Source of the DNA: Micromonospora wenchangensis
Lineage (GTDB): Bacteria > Actinomycetota > Actinomycetes > Mycobacteriales > Micromonosporaceae
NCBI RefSeq assembly: GCF_002210435.1
Contig: NZ_MZMV01000062.1
Coordinates: 1-39,177, forward strand
Direction of reading: 5' to 3'
Length of the DNA: 39,177 bases
This document shows, piece by piece, positions 24,709 through 33,067 of this stretch. Position 1 is the first letter of the stretch; each line of letters begins with the position of its first letter. The notes below the pieces were generated by a model. That model made no database searches. It worked only from the letters and a program-made list of their open reading frames with translations, and was not told the DNA's origin. The position numbers were made by a program, and so were the translations under genes.

Positions 24709-24733
24709 GTCCAAGCCCTCCATTCTCCGAACG

Positions 24734-26146
24734 TTAACCGGCGACCTTCTCGTCCACCGGCGCGGCGGCCGGTTCGGGGGCCTCCGGGGAGGCCGGCTTC
24801 GCGCCGCCCGGGGTGATCCCGGCCATCGCGAACGCCCCGCCACCGGCACCGCCGGTGCTCGGGGAGAGGTCGTAACCGCTCTCCGCGTGCTCGCTGATGT
24901 CGATGCCCTCGACCTCGTCGTCGGCCTTGACCCGGAAGCCGAGGGTCTTGTCGATGACGAAGGCGAGCACCCAGGCGACACCGAACGACCAGGCGGTCAC
25001 GATCAGGCCGGCGAGGGCCTGGCGGCCGAACTGGGTCACGCCGCCGCCGTAGAACAGGCCGTCGGAGGCGCCGACCACGTCGCTGATCGCGGCGTTGACC
25101 GAGTTGGTGGCGAACAGGCCGAGCCACAGCGACCCGATCCAGCCGCCGACGAAGTGCACGCCGACCACGTCAAGCGAGTCGTCGTAGCCGAGCTTGTACT
25201 TCAGGCTGATGGCCAGGGCGCAGACCACACCGGCGACGATGCCGAGCAGGACCGCGGCCCAGGGGGCGATGAACCCGCAGGCCGGGGTGATGGCGACCAG
25301 ACCGGCGACGGCACCGGACGAGGCACCGACCATGGTCGGCTTCTTGTCCTTGATCCACTCCACCGCGATCCAGCCGAGCACCGCCGCGGCGGTGGCGAGC
25401 TGGGTGTTGATGAAGGCCAGCCCGGCGACCGAGTCGACGGTCAGCTCCGACCCGGCGTTGAAGCCGAACCAGCCGAACCACAGCAGGCCGGCGCCGAGCG
25501 CGACCAGCGGGATGTTGTGCGGCTTCATGCCCTCACGCGGCCAGCCGAGCCGCTTGCCGAGCACCAGGGCGACGGCGAGGGCCGCCGCACCGGCGTTGAT
25601 GTGCACCGCGGTACCACCGGCGAAGTCGAGCGCGTGGATCTTGGCGCCGATGATGCCGCCGCCCCACACCCAGTGGGCGACGGGGAAGTAGACCAGGGTG
25701 GCCCAGCCGAAGGCGAAGAGCAGCCAGCCGCCGAACTTGGCCCGGTCGGAGATCGCGCCGCTGATCAGCGCGACGGTGATCACCGCGAAGACCATCTGGA
25801 ACGCCATGAACACGTACAGCGGGACGCCGATGCCGCTGGGGTTCTCCGCCGTGGCGCCCCACAGGTCGGTCTCGGCGAGGAAGGTCTTGGTGCCGAGGTA
25901 CGCACCGGGGTCGCCCCAGAAACCGTTGACGTCGGTCCCGAAAGCAATGCTGAAACCGTAGAACCACCACAGAACAGAGATGAGCCCGATGGCGGAGAAG
26001 CTCATCATCATCATGTTGAGCACGCCCTTGGCCCGGTTGAGGCCGCCGTAGAACAGCGCCAGTCCGGGGGTCATGAGCAGCACGAGAGCGGTCGAAACCA
26101 GCAGCCAAACGGTGTTGCCGCCGTCGATCGTCGGTGCTTCAGGCAC
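24734..26146 (-). CDS. amt: Ammonium transporter Amt
   Basis: A 470-residue Amt/MEP/Rh ammonium channel with 11 predicted membrane helices. Signatures: TPGLALFYGGLNRAKGVLNMMM, the DFAGGTAVHINAGAAALA pore segment with its central His, and the second conserved pore His in DDSLDVVGVHFVGGWIGS. The C-terminal cytoplasmic region after about 405 has an extra Gly/Pro/Ala tail. GTG 26146 follows AGGAGG by five bases. It is the first gene of the nitrogen operon and carries a GlnR-type operator upstream. Confidence 0.97.
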   Translation of the reverse strand: MPEAPTIDGGNTVWLLVSTALVLLMTPGLALFYGGLNRAKGVLNMMMMSFSAIGLISVLWWFYGFSIAFGTDVNGFWGDPGAYLGTKTFLAETDLWGATAENPSGIGVPLYVFMAFQMVFAVITVALISGAISDRAKFGGWLLFAFGWATLVYFPVAHWVWGGGIIGAKIHALDFAGGTAVHINAGAAALAVALVLGKRLGWPREGMKPHNIPLVALGAGLLWFGWFGFNAGSELTVDSVAGLAFINTQLATAAAVLGWIAVEWIKDKKPTMVGASSGAVAGLVAITPACGFIAPWAAVLLGIVAGVVCALAISLKYKLGYDDSLDVVGVHFVGGWIGSLWLGLFATNSVNAAISDVVGASDGLFYGGGVTQFGRQALAGLIVTAWSFGVAWVLAFVIDKTLGFRVKADDEVEGIDISEHAESGYDLSPSTGGAGGGAFAMAGITPGGAKPASPEAPEPAAAPVDEKVAG

Positions 26147-26259
26147 GCTGGCCTCCTAAAGGTGAAGTTCCCTCCTTCGCGGCTTCCGGGGCAGCGTCGC
26201 CCGTACGCCGGTTGCGCGGAAGCTTGGCCGGCTGCTGTTTCCTGGACCGACACCCCTCG

Positions 26260-26296
26260 ATTTCAGACACGTGACGGGTTGTTTCCGGCGTGTGAA
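26260..26296 (-). promoter_or_regulatory. GlnR-type operator of the amt-glnK-glnD operon
   Basis: Read on the minus strand the region is TTCAC-N6-GAAAC-N5-GTCAC-N6-GAAAT. This fits the actinobacterial GlnR double site gTnAC-N6-GaAAC repeated twice, with the central gap one base short. It lies about 114 bases before the amt start and downstream of a terminator, which is where an activator of nitrogen starvation genes would bind. Confidence 0.75.
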
Positions 26297-26324
26297 GAAC
26301 CCCGATCACGAAAACTCGGATACG

Positions 26325-26360
26325 AAAGAGTGGCCGTTCGGCAACGAACGGCCACTCTTT
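26325..26360 (-). terminator. Perfect 16-bp intrinsic terminator hairpin
   Basis: AAAGAGTGGCCGTTCG (26325-26340) pairs perfectly with CGAACGGCCACTCTTT (26345-26360) around GCAA, or TTGC on the minus strand. The T-rich end of the stem serves both directions. It lies about 60 bases behind the phosphotransferase stop, so it most likely ends that gene's minus-strand transcript and insulates the amt promoter. Confidence 0.85.
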
Positions 26361-26419
26361 CCCCGTTGCGGTCGGTCGGAGGGGTGTTGCGGGGCACCGC
26401 ACCCGCGGCGGGGCCGCAC

Positions 26420-27283
26420 TCAGCGCAGGGCGTACTCCAGGGTGTGCCGTTCGTAGTCGAGCAGGCGCAGGTCGCGCATCGGGCGACGGAGGTGACCCTT
26501 GTGCACGATCCGGACGAACGCCGGCTCCCCCGCCGCCGCCATCCGCCGGATGCCCTCCACGTGGTCGACGATCCGCTTGCGGATGGTCCGGATCAGCCGG
26601 TGCCGGTCCCGGGGGATCAGCCCGTACGCGTCGGCGAACAGCCGCAGCCGGCGGGGCCGGTCCGGGTGCTTCCAGCCGAGCGTGATCGAGTCCCGGTCGG
26701 CGAAGATCGGCACCCAGGTCCAGGCCGCGTAGGCCACGTCGTAGATCCGCGCGCCGGGCGAGGCGAGGTCGAAGTCGATCAGGCCGAGGGTGCCGTCGGG
26801 CCGCCAGATCACGTTGTGCGGGGCGGCGTCGTGGTGGCAGATCACCTCGGTGTCCGGCGGCGGCGGCCCGAACGAGCGCCAGACCGCGCCGGGCGGCGGG
26901 GCGAACCCGTACTGGGCGTCGTGGAACATCCGCAGCATGGTGGCCACCGTCACCAGCGCCTCGTCGGTGACCCAGTGCGGGGCCAGCGGGTACTCCCCGC
27001 ACTCCCCTTCGAGGTAGGACAGCACCTCCCGGTTGCGCTCGTCCATGCCCAGTGCCCGGGGCGCGCCGGTGAACCCGACGTACTCCAGGTGGCGCAGCAG
27101 GGCGTGCACCGAGGGCGTCCACGGGCCGGCGTTGCGCCGGACGGTGTCGCCGACCCGGACGACGGTGCTCACGTTCCCGCCGTGCAGCGGGATCTCCTGC
27201 GAGGTCACGTACGGTCTCCCCAGGCCCGGCGCCGCATGGCGGGGGTCACGCCACCCGGCGTACGCGCGATCGTCGTTGCTCAC
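26420..27283 (-). CDS. Phosphotransferase (APH/kinase-fold family)
   Basis: A 287-residue protein of the phosphotransferase enzyme family (APH). The kinase catalytic loop is present as HHDAAPHNVIW (D152, N157) and the Mg-binding DFG-like IDFD (D170, D172). The N-terminal lobe is short and glycine-rich. Members phosphorylate aminoglycosides, choline, homoserine or sugars; nothing here identifies the substrate, and an antibiotic role should not be assumed. GTG 27283 follows the ftsY stop by seven bases. It separates ftsY from the amt operon, which are adjacent in streptomycetes. Confidence 0.87.
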   Translation of the reverse strand: MSNDDRAYAGWRDPRHAAPGLGRPYVTSQEIPLHGGNVSTVVRVGDTVRRNAGPWTPSVHALLRHLEYVGFTGAPRALGMDERNREVLSYLEGECGEYPLAPHWVTDEALVTVATMLRMFHDAQYGFAPPPGAVWRSFGPPPPDTEVICHHDAAPHNVIWRPDGTLGLIDFDLASPGARIYDVAYAAWTWVPIFADRDSITLGWKHPDRPRRLRLFADAYGLIPRDRHRLIRTIRKRIVDHVEGIRRMAAAGEPAFVRIVHKGHLRRPMRDLRLLDYERHTLEYALR

Positions 27284-27290
27284 CGCGAGG

Positions 27291-28472
27291 TTACGCGTCC
27301 CGGGCGAGCGGCTCGGTGCCGAGCAGCGCGTCGACGAACTGCGCCGGGTCGAACGGGGCCAGGTCGTCCGCGCCCTCGCCGAGACCGACCAGCTTGACCG
27401 GGATGCCGAGCTTGCGCTGGACGGCGATCACGATGCCGCCCTTGGCCGTCCCGTCGAGCTTGGTCAGCACCACACCCGTCACGTTCACCACCTCGGTGAA
27501 CACCCGGGCCTGTTCCAGCCCGTTCTGCCCGGTGGTGGCGTCCAGGATCAGCAGGGTCTCGTCGATCGGGCCGTGCTTCTCCACCACCCGCTTGACCTTG
27601 CCCAGCTCGTCCATCAGGCCGATCTTGTTCTGCAACCGGCCGGCGGTGTCGATGAGCACCGTGTCGGTGCCGGCGTCGATGCCCCGGCGGACCGCGTCGA
27701 AGGCCACGCTGGCCGGGTCGGCGCCCTCCGCGCCCCGGACCGTCTCGGCGCCCACCCGGCCGCCCCAGGTCTCCAGCTGGTCGGCGGCGGCGGCCCGGAA
27801 GGTGTCGGCCGCGCCGAGGGTGACCGAGCGCCCGTCGGCGACCAGCACCCGGGCGATCTTGCCGCAGGTGGTGGTCTTGCCGGCGCCGTTGACCCCGACC
27901 ACCAGCAGCACCGCCGGCACGCCGTCGCGGCCGGTGGTGCGCAGCGACCGGTCCAGGCCCGGGTCGAGCGCGTTGACCAGCTCGGCGGCGAGCAGGTCGC
28001 GCAGCTCACCGGCGGAGCGGGTGCCGAGCACCCGGGTCCGCTCGCGGAGCCGGTCGACGATGTCCCGGGTGGCGTCGATGCCGACGTCGGCGGTGATCAG
28101 GCTGTCCTCGATCTCCTCCCAGGCGTCCTCGTCGAGGTGGTCGCGGGCGAGCAGGCCGAGCAGGCCCTTGCCGAAGGCGTTCTGCGAGCGGGCCAGGCGG
28201 GACCGCAGCCGGACCAGCCGGCCGGCGGTCGGCTCGGGGACCTCCAGCGGCGGGGCCGTCGCCACCGGCGGCTCGACCAGGACACCGGTGGACAGGTCGG
28301 ACTCGGCCGCCTCGACGGGTGGCCCGGCCAGGTCCTCCTCGGCCCGGGTGTCGACCTCGGTCTGCGGCAGCGGGGGTTCGGCACGCCGACGCAGCCGGGG
28401 CACGACCAGGCCGAGGCCGCCGAGGATCAGCACGCCGAGCAGGGCCAGTGCGACGAGGAGGTAGTCCGTCAT
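27291..28472 (-). CDS. ftsY: SRP receptor FtsY
   Basis: A 393-residue SRP receptor GTPase. An N-terminal membrane segment (about 4-26) is followed by an acidic Pro/Glu linker (30-85), the N domain (85-170) and the G domain with P-loop GVNGAGKT at 193-200, AADTFRAAAADQL, DTAGRLQNK and TKLDGTAKGG. The N-terminal membrane anchor is the actinobacterial arrangement. ATG 28472 follows a CAGGAT box by six bases, so the message is probably leaderless. Confidence 0.97.
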   Translation of the reverse strand: MTDYLLVALALLGVLILGGLGLVVPRLRRRAEPPLPQTEVDTRAEEDLAGPPVEAAESDLSTGVLVEPPVATAPPLEVPEPTAGRLVRLRSRLARSQNAFGKGLLGLLARDHLDEDAWEEIEDSLITADVGIDATRDIVDRLRERTRVLGTRSAGELRDLLAAELVNALDPGLDRSLRTTGRDGVPAVLLVVGVNGAGKTTTCGKIARVLVADGRSVTLGAADTFRAAAADQLETWGGRVGAETVRGAEGADPASVAFDAVRRGIDAGTDTVLIDTAGRLQNKIGLMDELGKVKRVVEKHGPIDETLLILDATTGQNGLEQARVFTEVVNVTGVVLTKLDGTAKGGIVIAVQRKLGIPVKLVGLGEGADDLAPFDPAQFVDALLGTEPLARDA

Positions 28473-28478
28473 GCCGAA

Positions 28479-28484
28479 ATCCTG
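28479..28484 (-). promoter_or_regulatory. -10 box CAGGAT for ftsY, leaderless
   Basis: CAGGAT on the minus strand ends six bases before the ftsY ATG, the spacing of a leaderless start. The first base departs from the TAnnnT consensus. Confidence 0.4.
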
Positions 28485-28540
28485 TCAGATGCCGACGACC
28501 GCGTCCCACTCACGCCCTCCAGACCCGGGCGAGCTGCGGG

Positions 28541-28546
28541 TACGCT
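28541..28546 (+). promoter_or_regulatory. -10 box TACGCT for the PhoD-like gene
   Basis: TACGCT lies 75 bases before the start in the divergent ftsY-phoD spacer and fits the TAnnnT pattern. The predicted leader contains the GGAGG ribosome binding site at 28609-28613. Confidence 0.4.
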
Positions 28547-28620
28547 CGCCGCTGCCGGGGGTGACCCACCCGCCCACGGGGTAGCAGAGATGAACCGTCT
28601 TCTCCTCGGAGGTGCCACCC

Positions 28621-30333
28621 ATGCCCGAGCCACGTCTGCTCATCGGCCCGTTGCTGCGCCGGGTCGTCGGCACCCGGGCGACGGTGTGGGTGGAGACCAG
28701 CGGGCCCGCGGTGGTCACCGTCCGCACGGCCGACGGCGCCACCGGCTCCGCGCCGACCTTCTCCGCGTACGACCACCACTACGCGCTGGTGGTGGTGGAG
28801 GGGCTCACCCCGGACCACGCCACCACCTACGAGGTGCTGGTCGACGACGAGCTGGTCTGGCCGGTGGCCCGCGACGGCTTTCCGCCCAGCGTGATCCGGA
28901 CCAGGGCGGCCGACGACCGGGACCAGCCGGTCAGCCTGATCTTCGGGTCGTGCCGGGAGACCACCCAGCACAACACCACCCGCAAGCTGCCCCCGGACGC
29001 GCTGGACGCGTACGCCCGGCGGCTGATGGCCGCGCCCGACCCGGACGACCTGCCCGACCTGCTGGTGCTGCTCGGTGACCAGGTCTACGCCGACGTCACC
29101 TCGCCCACGGTCCGGCGGCTGCTCAAGCGGCGTCGGCGGCGGCCGAAGGACGCCCCGGCCGACCAGGTGGTCAGCTTCGACGAGTACACCAAGCTCTACC
29201 TGGAGTCGTGGCGCGACCCGGAGATCCGCTGGCTGCTCTCCACCGTGCCCAGCGTGATGATCTTCGACGACCACGAGGTGATCGACGACTGGAACACCTC
29301 GAAGTCGTGGCGGGCCGACATGCGCCGGCAGGCCTGGTGGGCCGAGCGGATCCGCAGCGGGCTGGCCTCCTACTGGGTCTACCAGCACCTGGGCAACCTG
29401 GCCCCGGACGAGATCGCCGCCGACCCGCTCTACGCCAAGGTGGTCGCCGCCGAGGACGCCACCACCGTGCTGCGCGAGTTCGGCGAGCGGGTCGACAAGG
29501 AGGCCGACGAGGCGCACGACACCGAGCGCTGGCGGGCCGTGCAGTACCAGTGGAGCTACGCGCTGGACCTGGGCCGGACCCGGCTGGTCATGCTGGACAA
29601 CAGGTGCAGCCGGGTGCTCGAACCGGGCGGCCGGTCGATGCTGCCGGCCGGCGAGTGGTCCTGGTTCCTGGACCGGGCCCACGGGGTGTACGACCACCTG
29701 CTGGTCGGCGCGTCGCTGCCCTGGCTGCTGCCGCCGGGCATCCACCACGTGGAGGCGTGGAACGAGAAGCTTGCCGACTCCGGCCGGCCGTGGGTCGCCG
29801 GGCTGGCCGAGAAGCTGCGCCGGGCGCTGGACCTGGAGCACTGGGCCGCGTTCCGCCGCTCGTTCGACGCGCTCGGGGCACTGTTCGTGCGGCTGGGCAG
29901 CGGTGCCCCGGGCGCCACCGGGGACCGGGTCGGCGCGGGGCCCGCGTACCCGGCGCCGGCGTCGATCAGCGTGCTCTCCGGCGACGTGCACCACTCGTAC
30001 GTGGCCCGCGCCCGGTTCGACGACCCGGCGGTACGCACCCCGGTGCACCAGCTCACCTGCTCCCCGATCCACAACCAGGTGCCGGCGGCGATGCGCCCGC
30101 TGATGAAGCTGGGCTGGAGCGCGGGGCCGGCGGCGGCCACCCGGGCCCTGGCCCGCTCCGCCGGGGTACGCCGGCCGACGGTCCGCTGGAAGAAGCTCGC
30201 CGGCCCGTACTTCGGCAACGCGGTGAGCACCCTGCGCCACGACGGGCGGGAGGCGGTGGTGCTGATCGAGGGCACCACCAGCGACGGGCACCTGCGTGAG
30301 GTGGCCCGGCAGCGACTCTCCTCGGCGAAGTGA
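28621..30333 (+). CDS. PhoD-like metallophosphatase
   Basis: A 570-residue alkaline phosphatase D-like metallophosphoesterase. An N-terminal fibronectin-like domain (about 1-95) precedes the phosphatase domain with GDQVYAD at 152-158, DDHEVIDDW at 216-224 and SGDVHHSY near 460, the expected metal-binding order. Unlike secreted PhoD there is no Tat or Sec signal, so it is probably cytoplasmic. ATG 28621 is seven bases after GGAGG. It heads a plus-strand block whose following gene overlaps or abuts its stop. Confidence 0.86.
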   Translation: MPEPRLLIGPLLRRVVGTRATVWVETSGPAVVTVRTADGATGSAPTFSAYDHHYALVVVEGLTPDHATTYEVLVDDELVWPVARDGFPPSVIRTRAADDRDQPVSLIFGSCRETTQHNTTRKLPPDALDAYARRLMAAPDPDDLPDLLVLLGDQVYADVTSPTVRRLLKRRRRRPKDAPADQVVSFDEYTKLYLESWRDPEIRWLLSTVPSVMIFDDHEVIDDWNTSKSWRADMRRQAWWAERIRSGLASYWVYQHLGNLAPDEIAADPLYAKVVAAEDATTVLREFGERVDKEADEAHDTERWRAVQYQWSYALDLGRTRLVMLDNRCSRVLEPGGRSMLPAGEWSWFLDRAHGVYDHLLVGASLPWLLPPGIHHVEAWNEKLADSGRPWVAGLAEKLRRALDLEHWAAFRRSFDALGALFVRLGSGAPGATGDRVGAGPAYPAPASISVLSGDVHHSYVARARFDDPAVRTPVHQLTCSPIHNQVPAAMRPLMKLGWSAGPAAATRALARSAGVRRPTVRWKKLAGPYFGNAVSTLRHDGREAVVLIEGTTSDGHLREVARQRLSSAK

Positions 30334-30344
30334 CCCGCGCCACG

Positions 30345-30350
30345 TACCCT
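30345..30350 (+). promoter_or_regulatory. -10 box TACCCT, leaderless start of the MarR gene
   Basis: TACCCT is followed by six bases and GTG 30357, with no ribosome binding site. It starts 12 bases after the PhoD-like stop codon. Confidence 0.45.
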
Positions 30351-30356
30351 CGTGCC

Positions 30357-30794
30357 GTGGACGATCATCTGCCGGAGACGCTGCGCGTGCTGGAGCACGA
30401 ACTGACCGCGCTGCTGCGCCGGGGCCGGGCGCTGTCCTGGGAGATCGCCCGGGAGGTGCATCCCAACCTGGAGCCCAACGCGTACGGCCTGCTGTTGTGG
30501 TTGCGCCGGTCCGGTTCGACCCGGTTGACCGACCTGGCCGTGCAGCTCGGTATCGGCAAGGGCACGCTGAGCCGGCAGATCCAGGGGCTGGAGGCGTTGG
30601 GCCTGGTGCGCCGCGACCCGGACCCGGCCGACCGGCGGGCGGCGCAGCTACGGCTGACCGAGGAGGGCACCCGGCGCTTCGACGCGGCCCGGTCGGCCCG
30701 GATGGACCAGATCAACAGATCGATGGAGACCTGGCCGAAGCGGGACGTCGAGGAGTTCGCCCGCCTGATGCACCGGTTCAACGAGACCTTCTGA
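30357..30794 (+). CDS. MarR family transcriptional regulator
   Basis: A 145-residue MarR-type regulator. The winged helix spans about 45-110, with recognition helix near LTDLAVQLGIGKGTLSRQIQGLEALGLV and wing RRDPDPADRRAAQLRLTEEG. GTG 30357 is favoured by the -10 box six bases before it; the alternative GTG 30330 overlaps the preceding stop (GTGA) and adds nine residues. The neighbouring efflux gene has two copies of a palindromic operator in its promoter, so MarR most likely represses that pump and is relieved by a small ligand. Confidence 0.9.
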   Translation: MDDHLPETLRVLEHELTALLRRGRALSWEIAREVHPNLEPNAYGLLLWLRRSGSTRLTDLAVQLGIGKGTLSRQIQGLEALGLVRRDPDPADRRAAQLRLTEEGTRRFDAARSARMDQINRSMETWPKRDVEEFARLMHRFNETF

Positions 30795-30842
30795 ACCCGG
30801 TCGTGCCCCGGGGACGGGGGAATAGAGCCGCGTCACGTCCGG

Positions 30843-30884
30843 TTGTTGCTTGAGGCAACGAAGCTTACGGTTGCCCGAGGCACC
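30843..30884 (+). promoter_or_regulatory. Efflux-gene promoter with two MarR-like operator copies
   Basis: -35 TTGTTG (30843-30848) and -10 TACGGT (30866-30871) are 17 bases apart. GTTGCTTGAGGCAAC (30845-30859) overlaps the -35 and spacer, and a second copy GTTGCCCGAGGCACC (30870-30884) covers the end of the -10 and the start site; the copies are 25 bp apart. Their placement is that expected for repression. Confidence 0.65.
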
Positions 30885-30911
30885 CTTTCACCACCAGCGG
30901 AGGCAGCGACG

Positions 30912-32531
30912 ATGACCCAGGCGACAGCGCCCAGCCGGGCGACCGGCGTCGAGATGACCCACCGGCAGATCCTGGAGGCCCTCTCCGGACTGCTGCTGGG
31001 CATGTTCGTCGCGATCCTCTCCTCCACGGTCGTCTCCAACGCGCTGCCGCGGATCATCACCGAACTCAGGGGCGGCCAGTCCGCCTACACCTGGGTGGTC
31101 ACCTCGACCCTGCTGGCGACCACCGCGACCACCCCGATCTGGGGCAAGCTCGCCGACCTGACCAGCAAGAAGATCCTGGTCCAGCTCTCCCTGGCCATCT
31201 TCGTGCTGGGCTCCGTGCTGGCCGGGCTGTCCCAGTCCACCGAACAGCTCATCGCCTGCCGGGTGCTCCAGGGCGTCGGGGCCGGCGGCCTCACCGCCCT
31301 GGCCCAGGTGATCATGGCGACGATGATCGCGCCCCGCGAGCGCGGCCGGTACAGCGGCTACCTCGGCGCGGTGATGGCCCTCGGCACCATCGGCGGCCCG
31401 CTGATCGGCGGCGTCATCGTCGACACCTCCTGGCTCGGCTGGCGCTGGTGCTTCTACGTCGGCGTGCCGTTCGCCATCGCCGCCCTGGTGGTGCTCCAGA
31501 AGACCCTGCACCTGCCGGTCGTCAGGCGGCAGGTGAAGATCGACTGGTGGGGCGCCACCCTGATCACCGCCGCCGTGTCGCTGCTGCTGATCTGGGTCAC
31601 CCTGGCCGGCGACAGGTACGACTGGCTGTCCTGGCAGACCGCCGTCATGGTCACCGGCGCGGTCGTGCTCGGCGTGCTCGCCGTCCGGGTGGAGAACCGG
31701 GCCAGCGAGCCGATGATCCCGCCGCGGCTGTTCCGCAACCGCACCATCACCCTCGCCGTCGTGGCCAGCATCGCCGTCGGCGTCGGGATGTTCGGCGCCT
31801 CCGTCTTCCTCGGCCAGTACTTCCAGATCAGCCGGGGCGAGAGCCCGACCATGTCCGGCCTGATGACCATGCCGATGATCCTCGGCCTGCTGGTCTCCTC
31901 TGTCGTCGTCGGCCGGATCATCACCAGGACCGGCCGTTGGAAGCGCTACCTGGTCGCCGGTTCCGCCCTGCTCACCGCCGGCTTCGCGCTGATGGGCACG
32001 ATCCGCTACGACACCCCGTACTGGCACCTCGCGATCTACATGGCGCTGATCGGCCTCGGGCTCGGCATGACCATGCAGAACCTCGTCCTCGCCGTGCAGA
32101 ACACCGTCAGCACCCACGAACTCGGCGCGGCCAGCTCGGTGGTGGCGTTCTTCCGCAGCCTCGGCGGCGCGGTCGGCGTGTCCGTGCTCGGCGCGGTCCT
32201 CGGCCACCGGGTCAAGGACTACATCGCCGACGGCCTCACCGCGCTGGGCATCCCGGCCACCGGCTCGGGCAGCGGCGGCGTCCTGCCGAACGTGCACACC
32301 CTGCCCGGCCCGATCCGGGTCGTGGTGGAGAGCGCCTACGGCCACGGTGCCGGCGACATCTTCCTGGCCGCCGCCCCGTTCGGGCTGATCGCCCTGATCG
32401 CGGTGATCTTCATCAAGGAGATCCCGTTGCGCCGGCACACCGGTGACGCCGTCACCGACACCGTCGTGCAGGAGTCCGCCGTCGCGGCGGGCGGCGGGGC
32501 GGCGGTGGTCCGCACCGGGACCGACCGGTGA
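30912..32531 (+). CDS. DHA2 family (EmrB/QacA-type) MFS drug efflux transporter
   Basis: A 539-residue major facilitator with 14 predicted membrane helices, a size and topology of the DHA2 family. Motif A is represented by GKLADLTSKK, motif C by the GxxxGPxxGG-like GTIGGPLIGGVI. ATG 30912 has GGAGG about ten bases upstream. It is a proton-driven exporter, probably of drugs or lipophilic cations, regulated by the upstream MarR protein. The C-terminus ends in a cytoplasmic tail, and its stop overlaps the UspA start. Confidence 0.92.
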   Translation: MTQATAPSRATGVEMTHRQILEALSGLLLGMFVAILSSTVVSNALPRIITELRGGQSAYTWVVTSTLLATTATTPIWGKLADLTSKKILVQLSLAIFVLGSVLAGLSQSTEQLIACRVLQGVGAGGLTALAQVIMATMIAPRERGRYSGYLGAVMALGTIGGPLIGGVIVDTSWLGWRWCFYVGVPFAIAALVVLQKTLHLPVVRRQVKIDWWGATLITAAVSLLLIWVTLAGDRYDWLSWQTAVMVTGAVVLGVLAVRVENRASEPMIPPRLFRNRTITLAVVASIAVGVGMFGASVFLGQYFQISRGESPTMSGLMTMPMILGLLVSSVVVGRIITRTGRWKRYLVAGSALLTAGFALMGTIRYDTPYWHLAIYMALIGLGLGMTMQNLVLAVQNTVSTHELGAASSVVAFFRSLGGAVGVSVLGAVLGHRVKDYIADGLTALGIPATGSGSGGVLPNVHTLPGPIRVVVESAYGHGAGDIFLAAAPFGLIALIAVIFIKEIPLRRHTGDAVTDTVVQESAVAAGGGAAVVRTGTDR

Positions 32532-33019
32532 GCGTCCCCGTCGAGCGTGAGCAGTACGGCCCGCAGGCCCGCCCGCAACAGTTCGAGCGGGGCACCGACG
32601 GGCCCCGGGTGGTGCTGGTCGGCGTCGACGGCAGCCGCACCTCGCTGCGGGCCGCCTCGTACGCGGCGGGGCTGGCCCGCCGGCAGCGCGCCGGGCTGGT
32701 GGTGGTCTTCGTCAGCGCCCCGGCCGGCTACGTCTCCCTCATGCCGGGGGTGGTGGCCGGTGCCGTCCAGCAGACCCACGACGAACTCGCCGACGAGCTG
32801 CGGCAGGAGTGCCGCCGGGGCGCGGAGGAGTTGGGGCTGCCGGTCACGTTCCTGTGTCGGCGTGGGGACGCGTACACCGAGCTGCGGGCGGCGGCCGACG
32901 AGTCCCGGGCGGACCTGGTGGTGGTCGGCTCCTCCGAGCAGGCGGGGCACCGGCTGGTCGGTTCCGTCGCCACCCGACTGGTCCGCACCGGCCGCTGGCC
33001 GGTCCTCGTCGTCCCCTGA
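32528..33019 (+). CDS. Universal stress protein (UspA family)
   Basis: A 163-residue single-domain UspA protein. The alpha/beta fold begins with VVLVGVDGSRTSLRAASYA and ends with the ATP-binding signature G-2x-G-9x-G(S/T)-like VVGSSEQAGHRLVGSVATRLV. GTG 32528 overlaps the efflux gene stop by four bases (GTGA), so the two are co-translated. Role is probably stress tolerance linked to efflux; no substrate is known. Confidence 0.9.
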   Translation: MSVPVEREQYGPQARPQQFERGTDGPRVVLVGVDGSRTSLRAASYAAGLARRQRAGLVVVFVSAPAGYVSLMPGVVAGAVQQTHDELADELRQECRRGAEELGLPVTFLCRRGDAYTELRAAADESRADLVVVGSSEQAGHRLVGSVATRLVRTGRWPVLVVP

Positions 33020-33067
33020 CCGGGCGGGATCCCGGGGAATGTCGGACCGGTCGGCGAGGATGCCGGC

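Noticed and set aside
26420..27283. Aminoglycoside resistance gene
   Set aside because: The protein has the general APH kinase fold only; nothing in the sequence or neighbourhood points to an antibiotic substrate.
27033..29078. 681-codon plus-strand frame opposite ftsY
   Set aside because: Antisense of ftsY running into the 5' part of the PhoD-like gene in the wrong frame; no domain.
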